Assembly: GCA_001304855.1 (NCBI GenBank)
Contig: BBZN01000016.1
Coordinates: 32,705-96,704 of the forward strand
Reading direction: 5' to 3'
Source of the DNA: Clostridia bacterium UC5.1-1D2
GTDB lineage: Bacteria > Bacillota > Clostridia > Lachnospirales > Lachnospiraceae
Length of the DNA: 64,000 nucleotides
Below are positions 43,870-54,032 of the stretch, in pieces (positions within the stretch are counted from its first letter, which is position 1; each line of letters starts with the position of its first letter). The notes beneath the pieces are model-generated. The model was not told the DNA's origin and ran no database searches. It worked only from the letters and a program-made list of their open reading frames with translations. The translations under genes and the position numbers were made by a program.

Positions 43870-45077
43870 ATGGATATAAGAATACCTGCTCCTGCTGCGG
43901 AGATTATTGATAAACTGAATAGCCACGGATATGAGGCCTATATAGTGGGAGGCTGTGTCAGGGATATGCTTTTAGGCCGGGAGCCGGGGGACTGGGATAT
44001 TACCACCAGCGCCCTGCCCCGGCAGGTGAAGCAGGTATTCAAACGGACGGTGGACACGGGAATACAGCATGGCACTGTAACGGTATTGATAGGCAAGGCG
44101 GGGTATGAGGTCACCACCTACCGGGTTGACGGGGAGTATCTGGACGGACGCCATCCTGATACCGTTTCGTTCACGCCGGATTTGAGGGAGGATCTGAGAC
44201 GCCGGGATTTTACAATCAATGCCATGGCTTACAACAGCATGAAGGGGATTATAGACGAATTCGGCGGCCAGGAGGATCTGAGGGCGGGGATTATCCGCTG
44301 CGTGGGCAATCCCATGGACCGGTTTTCCGAGGATGCACTGCGGATTCTCAGGGCCATCCGGTTTTCGGCCCAGTTAGGATTTGAAATTGAAGAAAAAACC
44401 TGGGAAGCTATCTGTGCATCCGCTCCCAGCCTGGCCCGCGTCAGTAAGGAGCGGATTCAGGTGGAGCTGACGAAGCTTTTGCTGAGCGGCCATCCGGAAC
44501 ACATGGCCCTGGTCTGGGAATCAGGAATCAGCCCTATGTGTCACAGGCGTTTCACGGCCTGGCGGCAGGCCCGAAGGAGCTGCCTGCAGCGCCTGTCTCT
44601 GTCCCCCCTGTGAAACACATGCGGTGGGCGGCTCTGTTGAGGAAGAGCGATCCGGAGAGGGCTGTCCGGGTATTGAAGGATCTGAAGCTGGACAATGACA
44701 CGATTTACAAGGTTAAAACGCTGGTTACATGGACAAATGAAGCTTTAGAGCCGGACAAGGTCCAGATACGCCGTGTGATGAGCCGGATGGAACCTGAGCT
44801 TTTTGATGATCTTCTCACATTGAAAGCATGCCTGGCGGAGGCGGCGTCTGCAGCTGACCGGGAGAGCCTTCCCAAAATCCGTTCCCTCACCGGAGAAATC
44901 CGCAGGGACGGGGATTGCATCAGCTTAAAAACTCTGGCTGTAGACGGCCGGGATATTATAGAGGCCGGCGTAAAGCCGGGAAAGGAAGTGGGAGCCTGCC
45001 TGGCCCGTCTTTTGGCTTTGGTTCTCGAAAAACCTTGCCGCAATACGAAAGAATATCTGTTGCAACATTTGAAATAA
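43870..45077 (+). CDS. cca: CCA tRNA nucleotidyltransferase (one frameshift)
   Basis: Adds or repairs the 3' CCA of tRNAs. Class II nucleotidyltransferase head: AYIVGGCVRDMLLGREPGDWDITTSA, RVDGEYLDGRHPDTVSF, DLRRRDFTINAMAYN, DRFSEDALRILRAIRFSAQLGF. One C is lost near 44535, after which the helical body and tail continue, giving ~400 residues. No HD domain is evident in the visible part. It follows proS by 22 bases. Confidence 0.92.
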
Positions 45078-45184
45078 TCAGATATAATAATTCTGGGGTT
45101 CGCGTAATCGCGGGAGAATGAAAATTTAGATAATGGGGAATAGTGATAGTACGGACATTTCCCCTAAATGAAGGAGGAGACAAA

Positions 45185-45551
45185 ATGAACGTAATCAGTA
45201 CAGAAAAAGCACCAGGCGCAATCGGACCATATTCTCAGGGATTTGAGGTTAACGGAGTTATCTATACTTCCGGACAGATACCTGTAAACCCGGCTGACGG
45301 CAGCGTTGCAGAGGCATTGAGGGCCAGGCAGAGCAGAGCTGCAAGAATGTGGGCGCTATTCTGGAAGCGGCAGGCAGCGGCTTTGACAAGGTATTTAAGA
45401 CCACCTGCTTCCTGGCAGATATGGGTGACTTTGCAGCATTTAACGAAGTTACGCCAAGTATTTCACTTCCAAGCCGGCCAGAAGCTGTGTGGCAGTTAAG
45501 ACCCTTCCCAAGGGCGTGCTGTGTGAAATCGAAGCAATTGCCGTTAAATAA
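45185..45551 (+). CDS. RidA/YjgF family reactive-intermediate deaminase (two frameshifts)
   Basis: Small trimeric enzyme (~122 residues) that hydrolyses reactive enamines/imines from PLP enzymes. [57 protein letters not shown], then [24 protein letters not shown] with the conserved Arg. Slips near 45316 (G) and 45450 (T). AAGGAGGAGAC precedes the ATG. Confidence 0.92.
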
Positions 45552-45662
45552 GCTGTCTGAACAGACACATAAAAGCCGCATTTTCCTTTTCTGGGGAGGT
45601 GAGGCTTTTTCTTTTCCAGAAAAATCCCTGCTGTCTGGTTTTTTTCCGAAAGGGGCTCTATC

Positions 45663-46391
45663 ATGAAAACGGAAGGCATACTGAAAAAAATAGTAAAACT
45701 ATGTATCATACTGGCGCTGGCTGGAGGGCTCCTTCTCTTTGGAGTTAACCTTTATGTGATCGAAAAGGAGAAGGATTTTATCTTTACGGCCCAGGAGGCG
45801 GAGCAGCTGGAGGGTGTGGACTGCATTATGGTTCTGGGCTGCGGCGTGCGGCAGGACGGGACTCCCTCAGCCATGCTCCAGGACCGGCTTCAACAGGGAA
45901 TCGATCTTTACAGCCGCGGCGTGTCGAACCGGCTTCTCATGAGCGGGGATCACGGAAAGGTGAATTACGATGAGGTGAATCTGATGAAACAGTTTGCCAT
46001 GGACAGCAACGTCCCTTCCCAGGACATTTTTATGGACCACGCAGGCTTTTCCACCTACGAGAGTATGTACAGGGCCAGGGATATTTTCCAGGTGAAACGG
46101 ATTGTCATTGTGACTCAGCGCTACCATATGTACCGCGCCTGTATGTGGCTCAGGCCATGGGGATGGAGGCTTACGGAGTGGCGTCGGATCCCCGGGCCTA
46201 CGGGGGGCAGTATATAAGGGATGCGAGGGAGCTTCTTGCGCGGCCCAAGGATTGGATCTATACAATGGTCATGCCGAAACCACTTATCTGGGGAGGCCAT
46301 ACCTGTGAGCGGGGATGGAAATGTGACCAATGACAAGGAGGAGAACCGGGGAGCGCGCCGTGGGAGGGATTCGGAGACGGAAAAGAAGTGA
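45663..46391 (+). CDS. YdcF/SanA-like DUF218 membrane-anchored protein (frameshifted)
   Basis: One N-terminal membrane helix (IVKLCIILALAGGLLLFGVNLYV), then the DUF218 domain with CIMVLGCGVRQDGTPSAML, DRLQQGIDLY, LLMSGDHG and IFMDHAGFSTYESMYRARDIF, IVIVTQRYHMYRA. One C lost near 46140 and further slips near 46275 and 46292 restore a tail YLGEAIPVSGDGNVTND similar to SanA. Envelope-related; exact role unknown. The end at 46391 assumes these repairs. Confidence 0.8.
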
Positions 46392-46410
46392 GGGAAAGCC
46401 ATATATGAAA

Positions 46411-46459
46411 ACACCCCTGTGATGCCGCCCATAAAGAGAGCAGCACACAGGGGCATTTT
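46411..46459. terminator. Bidirectional terminator between the DUF218 and flavin reductase genes
   Basis: CCCCTGTG (46414-46421) pairs with CACAGGGG (46446-46453), with A-rich left and ATTTT right flanks. Confidence 0.7.
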
Positions 46460-46576
46460 CCGGTTATCCCTTAACCAGAGGCGCTGCAGATGTGGAGTAC
46501 AGCGCCGGATTCAGGCCAAAATTGGGGTAAAAGCCTGAAACCCATATCTATTGACAAATATAAGAAGGAAGGCAGA

Positions 46577-47206
46577 TTAAAGTTTTACAAAATAACTGGC
46601 GTCTTTGCCGCATACAGGACAGATAAAATCATCAGGCAGGGTGTCGGACTCCAGAATATAGCCGCATACAGTGCAGCGGTAGCCCACAACCTTTTCGGTT
46701 TTCTCCTGATAGGAGGGAGCATTGGGCGGCGTAGTGCCGTTTTTCTTCAGGTGATAATTGGCGTAGGTCAGAGGCTGGGCGGCCTCGTCCATAACTTCCG
46801 CCTCCACCACCTCGCCGATAATCAGGACATGAGTCCCCACATCCAGGGTGGAAATCACACGGCAGGTAAATCTGGAACAGACGCCCTCGGTGGGATAGGG
46901 ATTATTCAGACTGTCCCGCCCCATAGGGATGCCTTCATATTTGTCAACATCCTTTCCGCACTGGAAGCCGAACCTCTTAATTTGATCCATCTCCACATCC
47001 TCAGACAATACGACGCCGGAGAAGGAGCCTGAGGCCTGGATGAGCTTCAGGGTATAGTTGTTTTTATTCAGGGCCACAGACAGTCTCGCCGGCGAGGATG
47101 TGACCTGGGTCATGGTGTTGATTACACAGCCGCCGTCTATTCCTCCGTCGCTGCCGGATACGATATAAACGCCGTAACTTAATTTAAAAAATGCTTTTGG
47201 ATCCAT
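46577..47206 (-). CDS. Flavin reductase-rubredoxin fusion (high-molecular-weight rubredoxin type)
   Basis: Unbroken 209 residues. The N-terminal flavin-reductase-like FMN domain starts FFKLSYGVYIVSG and contains GGCVINTMTQVTSSPARLSVALNK; a rubredoxin domain follows from ~residue 170 with the iron ligands YRCTVCGY and FICPVCG. Such fusions (for example Hrb of Moorella) pass electrons from NAD(P)H to flavodiiron oxygen or NO reductases and serve oxygen defence in anaerobes. An AGGAGG site lies before the ATG. Confidence 0.93.
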   Translation of the reverse strand: MDPKAFFKLSYGVYIVSGSDGGIDGGCVINTMTQVTSSPARLSVALNKNNYTLKLIQASGSFSGVVLSEDVEMDQIKRFGFQCGKDVDKYEGIPMGRDSLNNPYPTEGVCSRFTCRVISTLDVGTHVLIIGEVVEAEVMDEAAQPLTYANYHLKKNGTTPPNAPSYQEKTEKVVGYRCTVCGYILESDTLPDDFICPVCGKDASYFVKL

Positions 47207-47275
47207 AAATGTGATACCTCCTGTTTATTTAGTTTGCCTTTAAGGCATTCATTTGATACTATGTATGTTAGCTGT

Positions 47276-47321
47276 ATTGTAACACAGAATAAATATTAAA
47301 TCAATAATAATTACTATTATT
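47276..47321 (-). promoter_or_regulatory. Promoter of the flavin reductase-rubredoxin gene with AT-rich palindrome
   Basis: On the minus strand TTGATT (47304-47299), 17 bp, TACAAT (47281-47276). AATAATA-attac-TATTATT (47303-47321) abuts the -35 box. Its AT-rich dyad character recalls Fur/PerR-type boxes. The same gap must also serve the divergent arginase-fold gene. Confidence 0.6.
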
Positions 47322-47454
47322 AACAATTATTTTATTTAAAGGTATCAGTTCGCACCACTTTTCACATCGGATGCTTCCTGACCGGTTTTTTCGGTCAAGA
47401 AGATGCTCCGCCTGAACTGTTACTTTTAAAGGATAAAAACCGGGGTGCTGTAAA

Positions 47455-48225
47455 ATGAAAGGGGAAGAGAATCAAAACAAGATGATAATTATGGATTTCA
47501 CAGGCGTCTACGGGGAAGCAGCCTTTTACAGGGGAGAACCGCACCTATGGCTGGATTTGAAGGGGGTTCAGGGGACCAACTGTTACTGCGGCCCGGAGGC
47601 GGAGGAAGAACTGGCAGGCATAATAAGAAGGCTTGGGCCTGAGGGGATTCATTTTCTGGATTCCGGAAATTATCATTATGCAAGCAAGCTGTGGACAGAT
47701 TTGGTGGAGGAGGAATTTGAGCTTCTGGTTTTTGACCACCACACAGATATGCAGGAGCCTATGTTTGGGGATATATTGTCCTGTGGAGGGTGGGTCAAAA
47801 GGGCCCTGGAAACCAATCCGCGGCTGAGGCGGGTATGGCTGGCAGGGCCGGAAGAAGCGGCCCCGGATTTTGGCGGCCGGGTGGTCTGTATCAGTGAAGC
47901 GGATATGGAGAATGTGGACAGCTGGAGGGAGCGGTTGGGAAAAAGGGGCCTTCCGCTGTATATTTCTGTGGATAAGGATGTATTTTCCAGGGAGGAGGCT
48001 ATAACCAACTGGGACCAGGGAACTGCGAAACTGGTGACGGCGCTGAATATTATCCGGCTTGCGGCAGAAAGGCGGCGGATTATCGGTATGGACGTATGCG
48101 GGGAAAATCCGCAAGAAGCAGGCCGGGATCAGCTGGAAGGGGGCGGCCTGAATCTAAATGACAGAGCCAACAGAGCCCTGGCCGAAGTTTACCTTAAGGC
48201 CTGCACCGGCGGAGGAGGGGAGTAA
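47455..48225 (+). CDS. Divergent arginase/ureohydrolase-fold protein
   Basis: Unbroken 256 residues. The metal motifs of ureohydrolases appear in altered form: FLDSGNYHYASKLW in place of GGDHS, LLVFDHHTDMQEP in place of DAHxD, and YISVDKDVFSREEAITNWDQG for the SxDxDxxDP box, then IIGMDVCGENP. Both metal Asp/His sets look usable. The substrate (arginine, agmatine, formiminoglutamate or other) cannot be assigned. Confidence 0.75.
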   Translation: MKGEENQNKMIIMDFTGVYGEAAFYRGEPHLWLDLKGVQGTNCYCGPEAEEELAGIIRRLGPEGIHFLDSGNYHYASKLWTDLVEEEFELLVFDHHTDMQEPMFGDILSCGGWVKRALETNPRLRRVWLAGPEEAAPDFGGRVVCISEADMENVDSWRERLGKRGLPLYISVDKDVFSREEAITNWDQGTAKLVTALNIIRLAAERRRIIGMDVCGENPQEAGRDQLEGGGLNLNDRANRALAEVYLKACTGGGGE

Positions 48226-48367
48226 TTCACAGGGCGGTATTTCTGCCTGGAATTCAGGTTTTTCTGTCCGCCGTGAACCTGCATTTGAGATAAATCTTCT
48301 GCAATGTGCGGCGTACATAAGGGGCTAAACAGGTTCCGCCAGGGGAACGTGAGGGAGGAGAGCTAAG

Positions 48368-49697
48368 GTGAAACAGGATCTGACAACAGGAAGTATAACG
48401 GGAACAATGCTGCGGTTTGCGCTGCCAATGATATTGGGAAATCTTCTGCAGCAGTTCTATAACATAGCAGACACCCTTATCGTGGGCCGCTATCTGGGAG
48501 CCAACGCCCTGGCGGCTGTGGGGTCGGCCTATGCGCTGATGACATTTTTGACATCCATTCTTCTGGGACTGTGCATGGGAAGCGGAGCAGTATTTTCGTT
48601 GAGATATGGAGAGAAAAATTGGGAGGTGCTTAAGAACAGTATTTTCGTATCCTTCGTTCTGGTTGCGGCAGTGGCCTGGTCATTAACACAGGGGTATTTC
48701 TCTTTATAGACCGATTATGGAGCTGCTGCAGGTGCCGGGGGAGATATACGGAATTATGAGAGAGTATCTGTGGGTGATTTTCTGTGGAATCGGGGGCGTG
48801 TTTCTCTACAATTTTTTTGCCTCGCTGCTGAGGGCTGTGGGAAACTCCTTTGTCCCTCTGCTGTTTTTGGGAGTGTCGGCTGTTCTCAATGTAGGTCTGG
48901 ATCTGGCCTTTGTGCTGGGGTTCCATTGGGGGGCGGCCGGGGCGGCGGCAGCTACGGTTATCTCACAGTTTGTGTCGGGAATAGGAATCTGCATTTACAC
49001 CCTTATTAAGATGCCGGAATTCAGGCCTGCCTTAAAAAACATGAAAATTGACAGGCAGGTTTTGTCGGAAATATCCCAGTTTTCTTTTCTTACCTGCGCC
49101 CAGCAGTCGGTTATGAATTTTGGGATTCTGATGGTTCAGGGGCTGGTAAACAGTTTTGGAACGGTTGTAATGGCAGCTTTTGCCGCTGCCGTGAAAATCG
49201 ATTCCTTTGCCTATATGCCGGTTCAGGATTTCGGAAACGCCTTTTCAACCTTCATTGCCCAGAACTATGGGGCAGGTGAGAAGGAGAGAATCCGGGGCGG
49301 TATCAGGAGTGCGGTCAAGACTTCCCTTCTCTTTTGCCTGGCCATCTCCGCCGTTGTGTGGATATTTGCAGAAAAACTTATGCTTATTTTCGTCCAGCCT
49401 CAGGAGAGGGAGATTCTGGCTGTGGGCGTGCAGTATCTGAGAATCGAGGGCGCTTTTTACTGGGGAATCGGCTGCCTTTTTCTGCTGTACGGGCTGTACA
49501 GGGCTGTGCGGATGCCGGGCATGTCGGTAGTACTTACGGTGATTTCCCTGGGAACCAGGGTGGCGCTGGCATATGTGCTGTCGGCCATTCCCTCTGTGGG
49601 CGTGGCGGGAATATGGGCGGCTGTGCCCATTGGCTGGATACTGGCCGATCTCACCGGTTTGGTTTATTACTGGAAAAAGGGCGTCGTTTTTAAATGA
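48368..49697 (+). CDS. MATE family efflux transporter, second copy (one frameshift)
   Basis: About 443 residues, twelve helices. N-half MLRFALPMILGNLLQQFYNIADTLIVGRYLGANALAAVG; a slip near 48700 separates it from the rest, IMELLQVPGEIYGIMREYLWVIFCGIGGVFLYNFFASLLRAVGNS. The C-half repeats the fold with QSVMNFGILMVQGLVNSFG. It resembles the MATE at 20791 in fold only; GC content is that of the host chromosome. Substrate unknown. Confidence 0.9.
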
Positions 49698-49711
49698 TCG
49701 GGAGGGCGGGG

Positions 49712-50500
49712 CTATCCCTTCCAGTCCCGAATCTCTTTTAATCCGGGAATCAGTACCTTTGCGCTGGTTTCCAGGATTATTTTCCCCTTTTGTGCCGTGG
49801 CCCCGGAAGGTCGCCGCCTATTCCGATGGGCTTTCCTTCCAAGGTTTTCCAGTCCTCGGAAACCCAGCCGATGGAGACATTTCCGTAAGGTTTTAAGGCT
49901 TTCGTATCCTTAAAGGCAGTGGGGATTCCGGCTTCGGATGTCTCCAGCTTTACCAGGGAGGGATCCACGGCATTACCATGGAGGTTTCCATCTCGCCTCC
50001 GTGAAAGTCCCAGATATTGCCTTCCGACACAGTGGCGGTCACATCGGGATGGCTGAAAGCGCCGGAGGAGAGAATGAAGGGGGAGATTCCGAATTCGCTT
50101 CTCAGTTCCCGGCTCAGCACCTGGACAATGGGCGCATTTCCGCCGTGACACACCAGGAAAGCCAGCTTTTGAAACCATGATGAACCAGGCTTGCGCTGAT
50201 GTCGTAGAGCATGTGGTAATAGGTGTCAGGCTTTATGGTGACAGAACCGCAGAAATTTTTGTGCTCTGTGCTGAGGCCTACTGGGATGACCGGGAATAAC
50301 AGCATGGGGAAATCAGGCTCCTCCGCATCCAGTTCCTTTACAATGTATTCGGTCATGGCTTCGGCTATTATATCGTCGGTGCCAAGAGGAGCCTGGTTTC
50401 CATGCTGCTCCAGAGCGCCCAGGGGAATCAGGACAATGGTGTCCTCTTTGTTTACCTGTTCCATTTCCAGTCTTGTTAAATCGCGGTAATTGCGTATCAT
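49712..50500 (-). CDS. Creatininase-family amidohydrolase (several frameshifts)
   Basis: Zinc amidohydrolase of ~260 residues. IVLIPLGALEQHGNQAPLGTDDIIAE carries the E and H/D ligands, VIPVGLSTEHKNFCGSVTI and FLVCHGGNAPIVQVLSREL follow, and WDFHGGEMETSMVM carries the later His/Glu. Slips near 50170, 49990 and 49970. ATG 50500 follows GGGAGG on the minus strand. Members act on creatinine, mycofactocin peptides or the FAPy intermediate (ArfB); its convergent, isolated place gives no choice. Confidence 0.8.
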
Positions 50501-50575
50501 GGTATCCTCCCGGGTCAGATTCATAGGGCCGGCTTAAACAGCCGGGTGTAGTTTACTGCCTGCGGCAGCCGGTTT

Positions 50576-51187
50576 CTAAGCGGTTCTGGCTGCAATGGGG
50601 CGGGCCGCCATAAGACGGGTAAAGAGAAGATAGCCTACGAAGCAGTTAAGGCCTACTTTGATAATGTTGAAAGGTATGGTAGCCATAATAATAAAGGTTG
50701 GCAAATCGCTGATGGCCGGGTTTACGGAGGCCACCATCGTGATAATATTGTTCAGGGGAAGCCCCATAGCCTTGGCGTAAAGGGGAAGGGTGATAAAGGC
50801 ATTGCAAAAGCAGGAAAACAGGGTGCGGACAGGCACGCTCACCGTGAGGGCGGTTATTGCCGCCTTTTTTGTTTTGCCCATCTTTTTGTATACAAGCCAT
50901 ATGGGCGCAACAAAGAGGGCCACTCCGATGAGGTTCGCCAGCTCTCCCACAAACATCGTGCTTGTGCCCACGGTTACAAGCTTAATAAGAATTTTGATGA
51001 TTTCAACCCAGGCGGCAGAGGCCGGTCCGAGAAGGAACAGGGCAATGACGGAGGGCACGTCGCTGAAATCAATCTTATAAAAAGGCGGCATCATGGGAAC
51101 GGAAAATTCCAGGGACATTAAAGCCCCTGCAACAGCTGCAAGCATACCTGTGTAGATAAGTTTCTGGATACTCCAATTTGTTTTCAT
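50576..51187 (-). CDS. ribU: Riboflavin ECF transporter S component
   Basis: Unbroken ~203-residue protein with six predicted helices: LIYTGMLAAVAGALMSLEFSVPMMPPFYKIDFSDVPSVIA is the RibU entry region and VEIIKILIKL/FVGELANLIGV the conserved middle. It binds riboflavin and docks to the shared ECF module encoded elsewhere. The FMN riboswitch directly upstream fixes the substrate. ATG 51187 follows AGGAGG. Confidence 0.93.
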   Translation of the reverse strand: MKTNWSIQKLIYTGMLAAVAGALMSLEFSVPMMPPFYKIDFSDVPSVIALFLLGPASAAWVEIIKILIKLVTVGTSTMFVGELANLIGVALFVAPIWLVYKKMGKTKKAAITALTVSVPVRTLFSCFCNAFITLPLYAKAMGLPLNNIITMVASVNPAISDLPTFIIMATIPFNIIKVGLNCFVGYLLFTRLMAARPIAARTA

Positions 51188-51241
51188 AACAAAACCTCCT
51201 GTAGAATTGTGATTTTGGCAATGAAACAAGTTCTCTGGAAA

Positions 51242-51273
51242 TAAAAAATCTCAAACCTGAAAGGGCTTGAGAC
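51242..51273 (-). terminator. Riboswitch-controlled terminator of ribU
   Basis: On the minus strand CTCAAGCC-ctttc-aGGTTTGAG followed by ATTTTTTAT, between aptamer and ribU. FMN binding should favour this terminator. Confidence 0.8.
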
Positions 51274-51329
51274 AGATGTTTGGATTCAATATAAATAACC
51301 GGAACCTTCCGATTATCCAATATCTTTTA

Positions 51330-51442
51330 TTCGTCTTCTCTCATCCAGACTATACTGTCGGTTTTGGAATCTCACCAAATCAACCACCTGCGTGGGTCGC
51401 GGACTATACCGCCGGTAGGGAATTACACCCTGCCCCGAAGAA
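51330..51442 (-). promoter_or_regulatory. FMN riboswitch (RFN element)
   Basis: On the minus strand the conserved parts occur in order: GGGCAGGGTGTAATTCCC, TACCGGCGGTA, AGTCCGCGAC, GATTTGGTGAGATTCC, and CCGACAGTATAGTCTGGATG with AGAGAAGA. This is an essentially complete six-helix RFN aptamer. Confidence 0.96.
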
Positions 51443-51741
51443 CTTATTCAGTTGCTGCTTTTAGGGTAGCACAAAATCAGGGCCGTGTCAATGGAGGAAA
51501 GGCAGTTTTATTATCTGTTCTGTTGAAGAAAAAGGGAGAACTGTTTTCTTGGATTTGCTTTGAAACACGCAAAAGAGCATCATCTTGGCCGAGGGCGCTG
51601 AAAAAGCGCCTCGTCTGTCTTTCACCGCTTTCCGCGTTAATATTGCGGCAGTCTCCATCCCCAAAAATCTTGTATTTAACACGATCCTATAGTAAAATAG
51701 CCCCATCCCTCAATAAAATCCAATCTTACGGAGGACTCGAT

Positions 51742-53143
51742 ATGAACTGGAACACACTTCTATGCGACGACAGAATCCGCAGTTACCGGAAAGCTTCATC
51801 TACAGATCTGCGGACGGAATTTGAAAAGGATTATCATCGGATTATTGGCAGCGCGTCTTTCCGGCGGCTTCAGGACAAGACACAGGTCTTTCCCCTGGAC
51901 CGCAGCGACTTTATACGAACCAGGCTGACCCATTCCCTGGAAGTCTCCTCTCTGGCCAAGTCCCTGGGGCAGAATATTTCCCAGAGTATCAGGACCAGGA
52001 TACAGGATGACAGCTTTACCCAGGAACACAAGGGGCTGTCTGTGATATTCTCCAGTGCGCCGGTTGATTCATGACATTGGAAATCCGCCCTTTGGACACT
52101 TTGGGGAGACCTCCATACAGGATTGGTTTAAACAGAATCTGGGGAGGCTGAAGTTTAAGGGGGAGACGTTGGAGCGTCTGCTGGAGCCTCAGATGCTTCA
52201 GGACTTTTATAATTTTGAGGGAAATACCCAGGCGTTCCGGGTGGTCACCCGCCTTCACTTTCTGGTGGACGAGCATGGAATGAATCTGACAAAGGCTTTG
52301 CTGGGAACGATTATAAAATACCCGGTGTCCTCCCTGGAAATTGACAGAAACAGCGGCGATATACGAACGAAAAAAATGGGATACTTTTATGGGGACAAGG
52401 AAAATTTCCTTGATATTCAGGAGTCTACAGGCACCAGGGGAAAGCGGCATCCTCTGGCCTTTCTGCTGGAGGCGGCGGACGATATCGCTTATAAGACTGC
52501 GATATAGAGGACTCGGTAAAAAAAGGCTGTATATCCTATGAAAAGCTTTTGGAAGAATTGAGAAATTACAGAAGAGAACGTCAGACAGACCGTTATGCAA
52601 TGGCAGTATCCTGGCTGGAAGAACGTTACCGCAAAGGGGTAGAGCGGGATTACAGCCGTCCTGATTTGTATGCGGTCCAGAATTGGATTATCAGCGCCCA
52701 GGGGCAGATGATATCAGGCGTGACCGATTGTTTTACTAAGAATTATGCTTCTATTATGGAAGGCGCCTACAGGGATGATTTGTTTGCAGGAACGGATGTA
52801 GAGCTTCTGATGGACGCGCTGGGAGATATTGCCTACAGGTATGCCTTCTGTACGAGACCGATCCTCAAATTGGAGATAGCCGCCCAGACTATTTTTAACT
52901 TTCTTCTGGAACAGTTCGTGAACGCTGTTATTCCTTATGATACGGACCTGCCTATGACCCAGGTTCAGAAAAAATTGGTGTCTCTTATTTCGGATAATTA
53001 TAAAAAGATATATTCCTCTGTTCCCGGGAAAGAGGGAGGAGGAGAGGCTTTACCTGAGACTGCTTTTGGTGACTGATTATATTTGTGGAATGACGGATTC
53101 CTACGCCAAGGATATGTACCAGGAGCTGAACGGAATTGTATAA
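51742..53143 (+). CDS. dgt: Deoxyguanosinetriphosphate triphosphohydrolase (dGTPase, frameshifted)
   Basis: HD-domain enzyme of ~465 residues releasing triphosphate from dGTP/dNTPs. DYHRIIGSASFRRLQDKTQVFPL, TRLTHSLEVSSLAKSLG (first HD His), CAGLIHDIGNPPFGHFGE (HD motif) and EAADDIAYKTADIED (late Asp). Slips near 52035, 52067, 52503 and 53037, all single bases. The 300 bases upstream hold a short GGCGCT-gaaaa-AGCGCC hairpin and TATAGT/TAAAAT-like boxes. Confidence 0.92.
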
Positions 53144-53220
53144 AGGACTGAGAGCGGCATAAAGGGTTCCCGGATTTGTTGGATAACAGCCGCCGCTCTG
53201 AAAAATAGGGAAAAAGACAA

Positions 53221-53253
53221 TCCGCAGTTTGCTCTAAAAACTGCGGAATTTTT
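53221..53253 (+). terminator. Terminator after dgt
   Basis: TCCGCAGTTT pairs with AAACTGCGGA, followed by ATTTTTG. Confidence 0.85.
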
Positions 53254-53366
53254 GTGCAATTTATTAGAAAAAACCGCTTAAATATCAGAACAAATTGACA
53301 AATTGACGGAAAAATGCTACTCTTACATTATAAAAATCAAGAAGCTTTTGGGAAAGGAGGTTACAT

Positions 53367-53987
53367 ATGTTACTTTCAAAACCAGAAATTACACAGATGT
53401 TCAGAAAGATAGCCCAGGTTTGGAATGAGAATAAAGACTATCTAAGTGAGATTGATTCCAGATTCGGGGATGGGGACCATGGAATTACCATCGGAAAGAT
53501 AGCCTCTCTCATTGAGAAGAGCATTGAGGAGTGGCAGGATGAGGATATGGAGACATTTCTGGAGGATCTGGGTGACAATACCATGGAGATCGGAGGCGGC
53601 AGCGCAGGACCTTTGTACGGCACCATGATAGGAGGGCTGTCGGGGCCCCTCCAGGGGAGTAAGCCCATTGACGCCAAGATTTTAAAAGAAATGTTTACGG
53701 AATGTCAGTCTGCCATGGAGGATATCACTACGGCGGGAGTGGGAGACAAGACCATGATGGACGCTTTGATACCGGCTGTGGAAGCTGCGGTGGCGGCAGA
53801 GGACGATGTTATGGCTATTCTGGAGGCTGCCAAGGAGGCGGCTCTGAAGGGGGCCAGGGACAGCGAGAATTATGTATCCAGGTATGGGAGAGCCAGAAGC
53901 TATAAAGAGCAGACAATCGGGACGCCTGATGCAGGCGCAGTGAGCACATCCCTGTTCTTTACAGGCTTATGTGACGGGTTAAAGTAA
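53367..53987 (+). CDS. dhaL: Dihydroxyacetone kinase-type L subunit (ADP/ATP-binding)
   Basis: Unbroken 206 residues. IDSRFGDGDHGITIGKI supplies the Mg/ADP-binding aspartates, GGSAGPLYGTMIGGLSG the phosphate loop, GVGDKTMMDALIP and TIGTPDAGAVSTSLFF the remaining signature. It works with DhaK of the next gene. No DhaM phosphotransferase gene is nearby, so either ATP is used directly or DhaM is elsewhere. AAAGGAGG precedes the ATG. Confidence 0.93.
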   Translation: MLLSKPEITQMFRKIAQVWNENKDYLSEIDSRFGDGDHGITIGKIASLIEKSIEEWQDEDMETFLEDLGDNTMEIGGGSAGPLYGTMIGGLSGPLQGSKPIDAKILKEMFTECQSAMEDITTAGVGDKTMMDALIPAVEAAVAAEDDVMAILEAAKEAALKGARDSENYVSRYGRARSYKEQTIGTPDAGAVSTSLFFTGLCDGLK

Positions 53988-54032
53988 GCGGTTTAAGCAG
54001 CGAGATTATAATATGATGGAGAGGTAACGACT

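Noticed and set aside
46464..46545. Short minus-strand frame ending FGLNPALYSTSAAPLVKG just left of the flavin reductase gene
   Set aside because: The peptide looks natural, but it lacks an in-frame start without assuming another indel, has no family match I know, and overlaps no clear RBS.
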